Assembly: GCA_000708835.1 (NCBI GenBank) | Contig: DF237112.1 | Span: forward strand, 1-64,000 | Length of the DNA: 64,000 nt | From: Klebsormidium nitens | Lineage: Eukaryota > Streptophyta > Klebsormidiophyceae > Klebsormidiales > Klebsormidiaceae | Reading direction: 5' to 3' | Shown: positions 21,301-33,300 of the stretch, one piece after another | Position numbering within the stretch: position 1 is the first letter of the stretch | Layout of the letters: the number at the start of each line of letters is the position of its first letter | The notes under the pieces: generated by a model | What the model saw: the letters and a program-made list of their open reading frames with translations, nothing else | What the model was told of the DNA's origin: nothing | The model's database searches: none | Made by a program: the position numbers and the translations under genes

Positions 21301-24300
21301 TCTTTCGATACGTCTCGATCCTAATTGAGGGGCGACTTCTCCGCTGAGCAAGAAGTAAAGGATTGAAGTCAAGCTGACTGCACAAAGCTCTTGACAGACA
21401 AAAGGGAAAAGAACACTGCGAGCACGTCGATTTCTCAGACGTTTTCACCCCAGAAAGCTCGTCGTCCGTCAGAAATCTGACAACCTTTCCTGACTGTGAG
21501 CAATCACGAGCGTCGCTGATTGACCAAATAACTCAAATTCTGGTGCAGGCGACAAACTTCGCTCCAGTCAGGCGTCTAAGCCCCAAAGGTAAACGAGCCG
21601 TCTCACGATGAAACGCACTCCAGGCGCGGCTGAAAAAACATAACTCGCCTAACGGCTCTCAGCTGCTGCAGTCTGACCCGACCCTCACCTGGTCCTCTCC
21701 CCATCGGACCTCCCCGCATCTGAGGCGGGTTGGGGAAGATCGGCCCCGGGCCCCCCCTCATCTGCTGGGGCGGGAAGTCTCGCCGCCCGCTGCCGCCGCC
21801 CCCCCTGCGCATGTCCGGGCGCGCGCTAGCCGCTGCTAGCTTGTCCCGGTTCTCCTGAGCGGCGTCTCTATGCACCTGAAATAGAAAGAGGAGTCAAAAG
21901 TTAGGGATCTTTCTTGGCGGGTTCTAGGAAATGAGTTCAAGAAGAATAGGTTTTTCACTTTTGATGAGTATTGCCTTGACAGCCGCCACTAGCGTGCCCC
22001 GGCTGTCCTGAGCGGCGTCTCTATGCACCTGAGATTGCAAAGGAAGACTCGCTGAATATTATTGGCTGTTTTTGAGGCGAGTTCGATTTTGTACAAGTTC
22101 TGACCGATCACAGACTTGCTAGGATGTCCCAGTTTCCCTGAGCGGTGTCCGTATGCACCTCTTAAGAGAAGAGAATCAAGGGAGGGATGTTTGTCAGCAA
22201 CTTTTAGAGAATCAGGTTTCGATAAGGAGGGGGCTTTCTTTTCAGTACGAGGATCACCCCGACAGCCGCTGCTAACCTGTGCCAGCTTCAGCGCCGGTTT
22301 TATGCACCTGGAATTGTAACGAAAAATAGGTTGACTACATGTTGGCAGCTTAACGTGGGGAGGTAAGGGCATCATCGAGCAGGTTTTGTGCCCTGGTAAT
22401 ATCGCTAGCTCGTCCCGCTTCAGGCGAGTGGCGGCTTCCCTTACTCTGAAAACCAGCCCTGATCTTATGGGGCCTTCATTTTGAGCCCCAAAACTTGAAA
22501 GCAAACCAGAAAGTCTGCGCACCTGGTCAATAGTCTTGGGCCCGTCTGTCTTGCGGCGCTCCCGCCAGCCCGAATCGCGCATCTCCACCACATCGAGCAG
22601 CGCAAATCGGATGCGCGACGACAGAGAAGCATCCCGCGAAAGCTGCGATATCCGCTTCAGATACGCCTGCACAAAAAAACGATATAAGAGGATCGGTTAG
22701 TCGATCTCCAGATTGGTTTCCAGAAAAGAGATGATCTTTCAGGTTTGACGGTCTCCTTACTTTTGCAACAACGTTGTGACAGCGGCTGCATGAGGCAATG
22801 CTCTCAATCATGGTTAAGCTCGAACCGCCTCAAACGAGAGAAACAGCAGAGAAACCGACCTGCCCAGAGGCGTTGCGACTCCAACCTATATGCATTGACG
22901 GCCCACATGGCCGTGCGAAACTCAGACTCGGTCTGGTTCAGCTTATGGTGGTCGAGCATGGCCCTGAGTGCTTGTACAACGCTTTTGAAGGTCTTCCTCC
23001 AAGAGGTTCTTCTAACACCGAGCAGCTTTGAAACTCGAGGTCTTCCGATGTTCTGTGCACAAAATCCCTGCAACTCTTAGATCCTCGAATCAATCACGTC
23101 CATATGCCCCTTCGACCTTTGGTGGTAGATCACGGTCACGTGCTCATAGAACGCTACCACAAGTTTCCTTTATCAAGAACCGAATTGCTCCTAGCAGCCG
23201 TTAGTTCAAAGGGTTTTGAAGATCCCAAAGCTTTGCAAACCGTGCAATCCGCAAAATTCTCAAAATCTCACGTCCATGTGCGCCTTTGACTTTTGGTGGT
23301 CGATCATCGCCCCGATGGTGGTCATCAGCTTGCAGAGCGCCTCGAGGTCCTCCTCGTGCGGCACCGCCTCCCCGCCCAGCAGCTTCGTGATGCACACGTG
23401 CATGATCTTCTCGGTTAGCAAGCCCTTCTTGTACAGCTCGCCGATGAAGCGCACGTTGCCCAAAAACCGCTGCCGAATCTTCTTGTTCTCCGCTGCACAA
23501 CCAACAGAAAGGTGCGCTTATAAAGGCAGGGTTTGGAGGCAGTAAAGGTGCAAAACCTTCTCGGTCAGCAGGCCGTATAGAGCTCCTCAAAGAAGCGCAC
23601 ATTGCCCAAGAAGTGGTGCGAGATCTTTCTCTCTTCTCCACAGATGAGAAGAGACTGAAACACACCTTACCGGGACCCGGGAAAGCCTCTTAAAAATGTG
23701 CTCGAAGGGCGTGCTTATCTTCTCGGTCAGCGGGGGGTTCCCGCCAACGTAAGACGTTGCTAAATCGCTGCCAGATCTTTCTGATCATCCATGACATAAC
23801 GGGAGGTGGAGCAGACTCCCTCAGGACCTGTGAGCCCTCTTCCATGAACCGAGCAGAAATGGCTTGCTGAGAAGGACAAAGAGTATCTGATGACGACAAG
23901 GAGCGGGTTGCTTCTCGATTTGTATGCCCACTACAATTCCCTCTCTTCTCTTGTCTGGAGGAGTTGCACTAATGAAGATTTGCAGCAACCACACTCACCC
24001 TCGACCTGCGCAGGCGTCAGCTTCTTGACCTCCTTGTCGGGCTTGGCGTCTTCTTCGGCGCCCTCTTCGGGCCGCTCCTCGCTGTTCTCGTCCACTTGCT
24101 CGTTACTCCGCTCAAACTCCTCTTGACACTTGTTGAGCAGGATGCGCCGGAACGTCACCTTCACCTCGTTCCCTTCCTCGTCCTTCTCCTGAAAGACCGA
24201 AGGAAGTAAATTTAGATAGAGATCCAAACCTCCTAAGAACGTCGGACGTTGAACCAGCAGGATGCGCCAAACCGTCACCTTGACCTCGTCCCTTCCTCGT

Positions 24301-27300
24301 CTTTTTCTGCGGAGGTATCAAGCAGATCAGACAATGACTCGTTGCTCCGCCCAGACTTCTCCTGGCACTTGTTCAACAGGACGCGCCAAGATGTCACCTT
24401 GACTTCGGTGCCATCCTCGTCTTTTTCCTGAAGGGCGAAAGAAAAAGAGTCCGATAACGAATCAGATACTCAAAAATAGTCGAGATACTTGTTCAGCAGG
24501 ATGCGCCGCGCCGCTCTCTCCTTGCCCTCGTTCCCTCCCTCGTTTTTCATTTGCAGAAAAGACAAGCAGAGTCAGCCGGTAAACTCTGCGCTACACTCCA
24601 TCTATCCTGGCACTTATCGAAAAGGAATGCGCCACCAGGTTGCCTTCCTCGTCTTTTTGCTGAGACGAAAGAGTAGGAAGAACATCGGAATCTCACGAAC
24701 TCAAAGACCCATATATGGTGAACCTGGAAAAGACCAATAATGAATTGCAAGAATTCGGTTGCAATCCTCTTGAAGAACTTCAGAGAGCCTCTAAGAACAG
24801 ACTCGGAATCAAGAGATCTCGTTCCGAAGACCCTGACCCTTTAGGATGATAGCCACAATCCTCACCATGAACTCGGGCAGCTCTGTCTGCAGTCGCTTGG
24901 AGAACTCTGCATACAGCTCGCAGAAGCCCGGCTCCAGGAGCGCCTTTTCAAACACCTGCGCACACAGAAAACAGGCGTACCTGTTAGAAAGCTCCAGGTC
25001 TCGGCCAATCTGATCTTGAATCATAACAAGTTCGGTTCCTAAGTTTGATCATCAAGTATGCAGGCCAGCAATTCTTAGGGATTCTGCTGCTTGATCCCGA
25101 TTGCTGCGCAAAAAACATCCGTGCAGCACAGAACTGCCCATTCAGCGCTCTACAAAAATCGAACTGATATTAAAGCTTAACCAGGGAACAGAGGATAAGT
25201 ACGAACGCCGGAAACCCGAGCAGAGAAGTACTACCAATGACGGTTGAAGAGAGAACCGCCTCACTCTGCCAACATCTGCGCTGCTAGTTGAGCATCTTAC
25301 ACGGGCAATAACCATGGTAAGTCTCAGCCACAGCTCAAGCCAACGCATAACTCCCAATCCAACGCTTGTCAAGATGACTAACCTGGGCAATAACCATGGT
25401 TAGCGTGGTCGCGTTGCTAATCTCGACGTCGATCATCTGTTGGAAGAGGCGCTCGAAGTTCTCGGGCGTCAGCTTGTTCAGGATGCCCTTCACGCGCTTG
25501 ATCTTGGCCGTCTCCTCGTCCGTCGGTTTGCCCACCACGAACCTGCGCGCCAGTGAACGAAGGGTTTCAGCTCGAGTCCTTACTGAATCTGGGCACCCTT
25601 GATCAAACACTTAGTCCTCCCTTAGGCTAACTAAACTCTCATATCAGATGTCAGTCGCCTCCCTGCAGATGTGCAGATGAGGATGAACGACTCTTGGTTT
25701 ATACTCTTGAGTTCGTCAAGTAAATTAAAGTGTACGGTAATCCATGGTTTCCTTGAGATAATGGTTTCCCTTTTCAATCTGACTAAACGACACTGTACTT
25801 GGCGGCTTATTGGACCAACGGACATGGAAACCGAGAAGACGCAAGCACCAGTTGGTTTCATGTACATTTCGCTTGAATACACCAAATAGGAACGCCATCG
25901 TGGCTGATCGACTCTTCCAATCCGCACCGCTTCCCTTCAATATCGCAATCAAAGAGAATCCTTTGCAATCCCAAGACAGGGGGAAGAGTATTTCCACACC
26001 CCACTACCTCCAAATCATGTGGGCGACAAACGGAGGCTGCACTCCTGCGTCACCAGCTCCATCGATTCGACGCCCCACCTAGATGTTCGAAGCTCTTCCG
26101 AGCAATATCAAAGCCGAAGAAACCGGGAAAAGGGGAAGGATCAGTAGCCACCTGTTTCGCGCCTTGTGAATGGGCCGTATAGCTGCTTCGGCGCCACCAG
26201 CTCGATCAAAGTTCTCCCCAACCTAGTTGCATCAGCACATCCTAGGCTCTTAAAGCGCTGCCACAACAAAAAGCGAGCCAGGCTCGTAATCTCACCTGTT
26301 TTGCGTTTTGTGAATGGCCGGCAGAGGCTGCTTCGGCGCGACCGGCTCCATCGGCTTCTTCCCCCACCTATTCGCGTCGATGCCGTTCTGGCCCGGCCCG
26401 CCAGCTGGCAGCCCCAGCAGCGCCGGGTTGACACCTGGCGGCACAAACTGCCCCCCTGGGCCCCTTCCGCCCGCTCCAGGGGGGCCGCCTGGCCGCATCC
26501 CCCGACCCCCTAAACTGGGACCAGGGCCGCCGGGCCGGAAGTTGCCCGGAGGGGGGCCGCCCCGACTTGGGGAGTCCAACCGGGGATCCCCTCCTGTAAG
26601 CAGCAAGGATAGAGGGTTCAGTGCCTCCTTTCCCCATTTCGAAAGTGGCGGTTCTAGCCTGCATGATCCTACCTTGCCATGCCTAGTGCCCACAACATAA
26701 CGAGGATGTCTGACATAAGTCCTTACTTGCGGGTCAAGTGTAAACCCCATACAAGCGATCCATAACAGGACACATTTGTGATAGATCGCATTCCTGCTGG
26801 TAAGACACGAAAAACCCAAAGATGGACCAATGATGGAACGATAAAACAAGCCTTGAAGTCATCTTGCTCTTTACACAGCGGACTCAAGTACATGGTGTCT
26901 ACCGGCAGCACAAGAGTCTACCAAAGATTATGAAACGAAATGATGCACAACTGAGTCAAATCCTGACACGAACAGACGCTGCAAACTCACCGATCCCGCT
27001 CGGCCCCCGCTGCAGCCACTTGTCGTCCTCCGGCGGCGCGGCCTTGCCCCCCCGCTTCCCGCTCGGCGTGCGCGGCTTCGGCATGTCCGGTTGCACAAAC
27101 AGGACCGCGTTCGTCTTGTCCATGACCACCTCCGGCCAGCCCCCGTGTTCCTCCTTGAACGTCATCAGGTAATCCCGCGTGTACCGTTTGTCGGCGGGGG
27201 TGCTCGGGCGCTGCGAAACCGACCCCCCCCTCGCGGGCTTCGGCGTCGGGATATCTGCCGCCTCCTCCCAATCATCAACTTCGACTTTGGATGCCGCAGG

Positions 27301-30300
27301 CTGCTTTTCCTTCTTCGGGGTTTCGAACGCGGCCGCTGGGCGCGGGGCCTCGTCCGGCTTCTTGGTCGTGAACGCGTCTAGGAGATTCTTGCTGTCGCCC
27401 GCCGCGTCGGCCTTTGACAGGGCCTCCTTTCGCTTCTTCTTCTTGCTCGCGGCGCTCTCGACCTCCTTCACGGGGGACACCGCACGCTCCGAGGCCCTGT
27501 CCGACGGCTCCTTCTCCGACGGCGCCGTTCCGGGCGCAGCTTTCTCGGAAGGAACCTCCTCAGACGGGGCCTCTACGGCCAAACCCTTTTCCGCCCCAGC
27601 CTTTTCCGACGGAACTTCGGCCTTCTCCTCCTGAGGAGGCCCTGTCTTGGCCGCAATCGCACCCGCTGCCACTGCCCCGAGCGTAACGGCCGCCGCCGCA
27701 GGGCCTGCGGCCTTCGCGCCGTCACCAACTGCCTTCGGAGCAGTTGATTCCTTGGCCGCTTTTGAGTCGGCTTCCGCTTTCGTCTTCGCTTCCGCCCGTT
27801 TCTTCTCCTCCTCCGCTTTTCGTCGCTCCTCAGCCGCTCTTTTCTCCCCCTCTTCCTTCTCCTTCTTAGCCTTAGCTTCAGTCTCAGCTTTCGCTTTCGC
27901 TTCTGCTTCGGCCTTCGCTTTCGCATCCGCCTTCGCTTTCGCATCCGCCTTCGCTTTCGATTCGGCCTCTGCTTTTGCTTTCGCTTCGGCTTCCGCCTTT
28001 GCTTTCGCTTCAGCGTCCGCCTTTGCTCTTGCCTCTGCCTTTGCTTTTGCCTCAGCATCTGCTTTCGCTTTCGCTTCGGCCTCAGCCTTCGCTTTCGCTT
28101 CCACCTTCTTCCTCTCCTCTTCCTTCTTCCGCTCCTCTTCTTTCCGCTTCTCCTCCTCTTTCCGTTTCTTCTCTTCCCGTTCCTTCGCCTCGGCCTCGGC
28201 CCGTATTCTCTCCTCTTCCTTCTTTTTCCGCGCCTCCTCGTCAGCCTTCGCTTTCCTCTCCGCCTCTAGTTTCTTTCTCTCCGCCTCTTTCCTCTCCGTC
28301 TCAACTTTCGCTTTCCGCTCCGTTTCCGCCTTCTTCTCAGCCTCTTCCTTCGCTTTCCTCTCCGCCTCCTCTTTCGCTTTTCGTTCCTCCTCCTCTTTCC
28401 TCTTTGCCTCGGCTTCAGCCTTCGCTTTCAGCTCCTCCTCTGCTTTCCTCTTCACTTCTGCCTCTGTCCGTTCCCGCTCCTTCGCTTTCGCTTCCGCCTC
28501 AGCCTTGGCTTTGGTTTCCGCCTCAGCCTTCGCTTTCGCATCCGCGTCCGCCTTCGCCTTCTCTTCCTTCTCCTTCTCCCCTCCCTTCGCCTTTCCTTCC
28601 GCTGTCTTCGCACCAACCGACGGAGTCACCTTCCCCTCTGGCGCACTAGGCTTCGCAGCTCCCGCCACCGCAGGCTTCGCTTTGGCCGCTTTCTGCGCAA
28701 ATGTCTCCTTCGGCGCACCACCCTCCTCTGGTTCCTTCGCCTTGACCTCACCCAGCCCCTCCTTAGCCTTCGCCGCCACGTCACCCTTGTCAGCAGCCGT
28801 TACTGCTTCCGGGGCAGCCGTTGACGCCTCGCTTTTCGTAACTTCGGGCTCTGCTGAGCCTTGGGCAGACTCTTTTGCGGCCGCGGCCGCCTTTGCCGCT
28901 GCAACATTGGGCTGGTCAACCTTTGGCCGGAAGACTTGCGTCGGCTGCTTGTCAGACTTCTGGCTACGGGGCGAGTCGCCCCCCCGACCGCGGGGAGAGG
29001 CGACGCTGCCAGGTGGCAGCGCATCGCGGAACTTGCCGCTCTTTTGGTGGGTCAGCTCGCGGACCTGGAGAATGAAGGGGCCGGTTGTTAGAGAGCCGCC
29101 CACTACGATTTTCAAGGATCAGCAACAAAGCAGAGGAAATCTTTACAGTGTCAACTGAAGGGGTTCGGGTGCTCCACAAGGGACGGGGGCGGTGAAAGAA
29201 CTCAAGAAGGAGGAGAAGGATGTAGAGGAGATAGAATACATGATGCTCGCAGTGACCATGCTCTATGGAACAGGAATCAGCAGCATGTGCGCTACTAGCG
29301 AACTACCGGCTCTAACCACCAACACCTCCTGAATAACTTATCCATCCCAGTTAAAAACTCAACGACACATCCAGACAAAGCCTTCATTGACGCCATCCCA
29401 CAGCAGCACATGCTCAGCCTAGAAGACTCTCACAGGATTCCAACAAGTTAACTCCAAACTCAAACCACATACCTGCGCTTGCGACCCAAGTTGGGCCGGC
29501 CGCCCGTGCTTGAACGACCCCTCAAACCCTGCCCCCCCGACGCTCCCCGCTTGCTTCGCTTCCTGGCTGGAGGCACTAACAACCGCCTGCCCAACCGACG
29601 CCCCGATCCCGTGTGGGGGGGCCGAAACAACCGGATGTGTGCTCGGGGGAGACACCCCCGCCCCTGGATGGTTCACAGAAACCACCCCCTTCTCCCCCCC
29701 TGAGGAAGCAGCGTCACCCCCCCTGGTTTGGCCCGGAGCCTGCCCCCCTGGAACGGGAGCGTTTACCTGGGGAGGTCGAGGCTGCTGCGCTTGCTGGGCT
29801 GCAGAGAGGGCGGATGCGGAGATGCCCCCCTGGGGGAGCGGGCGCTGCTGGTCTTTGTCGCGCTTCTTGCGCTCCTTGTTGGCGCCTTGGCCCGCGGAGC
29901 CAGGTCTCCCTACAAAAAGGAAGACAGCAAACGTAAGTTACTGGCGAATGCAGAGGACGAAACCAAGCGGCTCGGGGCCTCGTCTTGGTAATCCAAGAAT
30001 GATAGACAGCCTGCCTAGACTCTCCAAACGGACTATCACTTGCGAACGAATAGCAGGAGTTGGGAAATCCGGTGCTCACTTTTCGGCTGCCTGGTGCCAA
30101 TTTGATACTTCTTCCTAGCGCAGGTTGATCATGACCTCTAAGCAGACCTCTACGCAGACCTCCGCAACCCCACAAAATCTTGATCAGACTCCTTCATACC
30201 GACAACTTATCAACCCCAGATTCCATGACCCACCTTCCGGCTGCCGCTGCTGCTTATCCATCGGCCCCGGCGCCTGGACTGTCGAGATCCTCGCGCCCCC

Positions 30301-33300
30301 CTGCGGCGCCATCCCCCTCCCCTGTTGGTTCATCATCTGGGGGGGTCTCGGGCCCCACCCAGACGGCCCCCCGATCGGCGGCCGGATGTTCGCTCCGTTG
30401 AATCCAACGGTCGACATTCCAGGAACCATGGGTCCGGTGGGCTGGGGGGCTGGCTCGTTGCCGCCGAAGTTTGAGACTTGGCCGGAGAAGAACATGTTAT
30501 TGGGGGGGGATCCCTGCATGAAGTGCTGCTCGTCCTGGCCGGGACGCAGGGCGGGGCGGCCGTTGGGGCCGGGCTGCTGCATGGGGGGGCCTGCAAACGA
30601 GCGTAAACCAGTCTCAAACCTGCTCTTCTTAACCTGTTTCAAACCTGTTTCAAACCTGCTGCTTCAAACCAGTTTCACACCTAATTCAGTGGCTAAGAAT
30701 CATCATGTAGCATTTTCTAGGCAATTGTTGAGGATGAGAGAAAGGCAATCTGGACCTACAAGAGCATAGCATATTGTTGGGTGTGATTTGAGGCGGGCAT
30801 ATGGGTGACTACTGGGGGGGGAAATTTTGCACAAGGAACGCTTGAAATTCCACCGTCAGAACTCATATAACTGTTACTCCAAAGACGCGCTAAGTCTCAA
30901 GAGCAGCTGCTGAGGCTCCAGGCTGCCAACAAGAGACGGTTTTTCGCTGATCAAACATAGTTCCTCGCAACGAATTCACACCCTCATCAGCCCACAAGCC
31001 AAACCGCATGCCAACAGTCACAACCACTCCCCAGCTACTTTCCACCACCCACAAGGGAAAAACTTTTCACAGGAGACCAGTCTCACCTGGGGGGCGCAAC
31101 ATCTGCCCACCCGGCTGCTGCATTGGCATCTGGCCCATCATTTGGGGACCCCCCTGGTTCTCCAGCCCGCTTCCGGGGGGCTTATTTTGCTGGGGCACCA
31201 TCCCCCCCGCATGCTGCATGTATGGCCGAGCCACCCCCCCAGGATGTTGGGGTTGCTGCTGGAATTGGAATTGGGGGCCGCCCTGCCCCTGGTTGGGAAC
31301 CCCCTGCTGAGGACCGGCAGGCCGTTGACCGAAGTAGGGGGGTTGCTGCTGGGGGTAGCCTTGCATCGGGTAGTACATCTGTGGGAGAACAGAACAATTG
31401 GCTGTGAGTACCGAATAAAGTACACAACAGTCTTTAATGGATTTGAAGTGGGAAGTTAACAACCTTGGATCTCTTTTATGATGAGGCTTGTGTGGAAGTC
31501 TCAATAAACCAGAGCTCGAAAGGCATGGGAACTGAGAAGCATTGACAGACTGCAAAGTGGAAACTCAACACCGCCAGAATTTTACGTGACTTTGAGAGAA
31601 CCAAGGCAGATGTGACCCGCTTCTACGAGGAAAGGGCAAAGAATCCAGATGGCAGCTGCAATTGCGGCTCCAACCTGGACATGCAACTTCAGCTGCATAA
31701 AGTGATCGCTCTACTGAGTCCACCCGTGGAGTTAGAACCGGAACTGATCAATAGTGGTGATCCAACGGCGAGACAGCTGTCAAACTCTGGACACCTGTAC
31801 AAAAAAAGCACTCACCTGAGGCTGCCCGTGAGTCTGCTGATAAACCATCGGCGGTGGCGGCCTCTGCTGCTGTGGCGGTTGTTGCGGCTGCATCGGCGGG
31901 GAGCTGCGCGTTTGGGGGGCTGCCTGTCCAGCCGTTTGCACCCCCCCGCTGGGCTGCTGCGGCGCGACCGGCGGCTTGCCCTCCTTCTTGTCCTTGCCCT
32001 CTGCCGACGGCGGCTTAACCTCCTCTTTCGTGTTGGGGTTAATGATGCGGATCGCCTTGCTAACCCGGGGTTGTATGGTAAGCGAGGGCGTGGTTTGGCT
32101 GCTGGGCGTCTGCTGCTGTGCCCCATACTGAATCGGTATCTGGCCCATGGGGGAGCTCATATGGCCCTGCCCCATAACCGACTGGCCATAACCGGGCGCC
32201 CCCTGGCCGCCATACTGGTACCCCTGCGGCTGGCGCCCCTGGGGGGGCTGGCTCCCAGCCTGCGAGACCCCCCCTTGCGCGCGCTGCGGATACTGCGCAG
32301 CAGGGGGGCCCTGCGCGCCGTTTGTCGCTGTCTGCGTGCGTGGGGGGTCCGGTCCAGGGCCATAAGCTGCCCCCTGGACGGAGGCTGCGCTGGGGAAGGT
32401 GACTGGGGCGGTGCTTCCGCCTCCCCACCCTGTGGGTGCGATCGCTGCTGAGGGGGGGAGATCTGCCAGCTGCATGTGGGGGGGGGTGGCGGGAGGGGGG
32501 CCGGTGGGCTCGAGAACCGGAGACAGGGGGCTGTCGAGCTTGGACCTTGACGGGGGTGCCGGAGTCTGCTGAGGGGGGTAGAAGACCTGGGCAAAGAAAG
32601 GCTGGAGTCAGGCCCTGAACTCTGAGCTGGTTTGAGACCCAGGTTTCTAAAAGGTGGCCTGCACAGCGCTGAACATGATCTCAACTAGCAAAGAGTACTT
32701 TGAGAAATCCTTGATTCACGGTGACAGGTTGGTGCGTCTCGTACAGAAAGGTCCTAAGACCACTCTAAGACCCTGATCCCTCGGAAATCATCTGGAAAGC
32801 CTTGGTATGGCTCCAGAGTACCAAGAATGGTTCGACTCCATTGTGACTGAAACCCTTCGCCGATACAGCATGCTCTGTGAGCGCAGGAAAGCCCCGGCAA
32901 ACAAACCAAACTTCCGCTTCTGCCGCCACGCACCTGCGGGGGCTGCTGTCCACCTGCGGGCCTCTTCCCAGCATTGGGCTCAAAGCGCGCCTGTATACAG
33001 CAGAGGTAAAGTTGCAATTCCCCCTCAAATGTCCAGCAAGGCTGTCTAGTGTGCTCTACTTGAATGCGATGCCATCCGGCGGCAACTTAAAACCCCCAGG
33101 CAGTTGGTGACATAAGGAGAAGGGCTGAAGATTTGAGGCAAGTAGCTTCTGTGGAGCAATCTGATCACAAGCATGAAAAGCACACCGTTTCCGTTTGCGA
33201 GAAAAGCAGACTACGGAAACAGTTCAAACACAACGACAATCCGATCTGCAAATTAAAAAAAACATAGTATTTGCCTCAAATCCCGCAGCCGAATGCCATA

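Noticed and set aside
27647-29158. 503-codon open frame on the plus strand, Ala/Ser/Phe-rich
   Set aside because: It is the antisense of the A/E/K-rich repeat in eIF4G; repetitive codons keep the opposite strand open. No domain.
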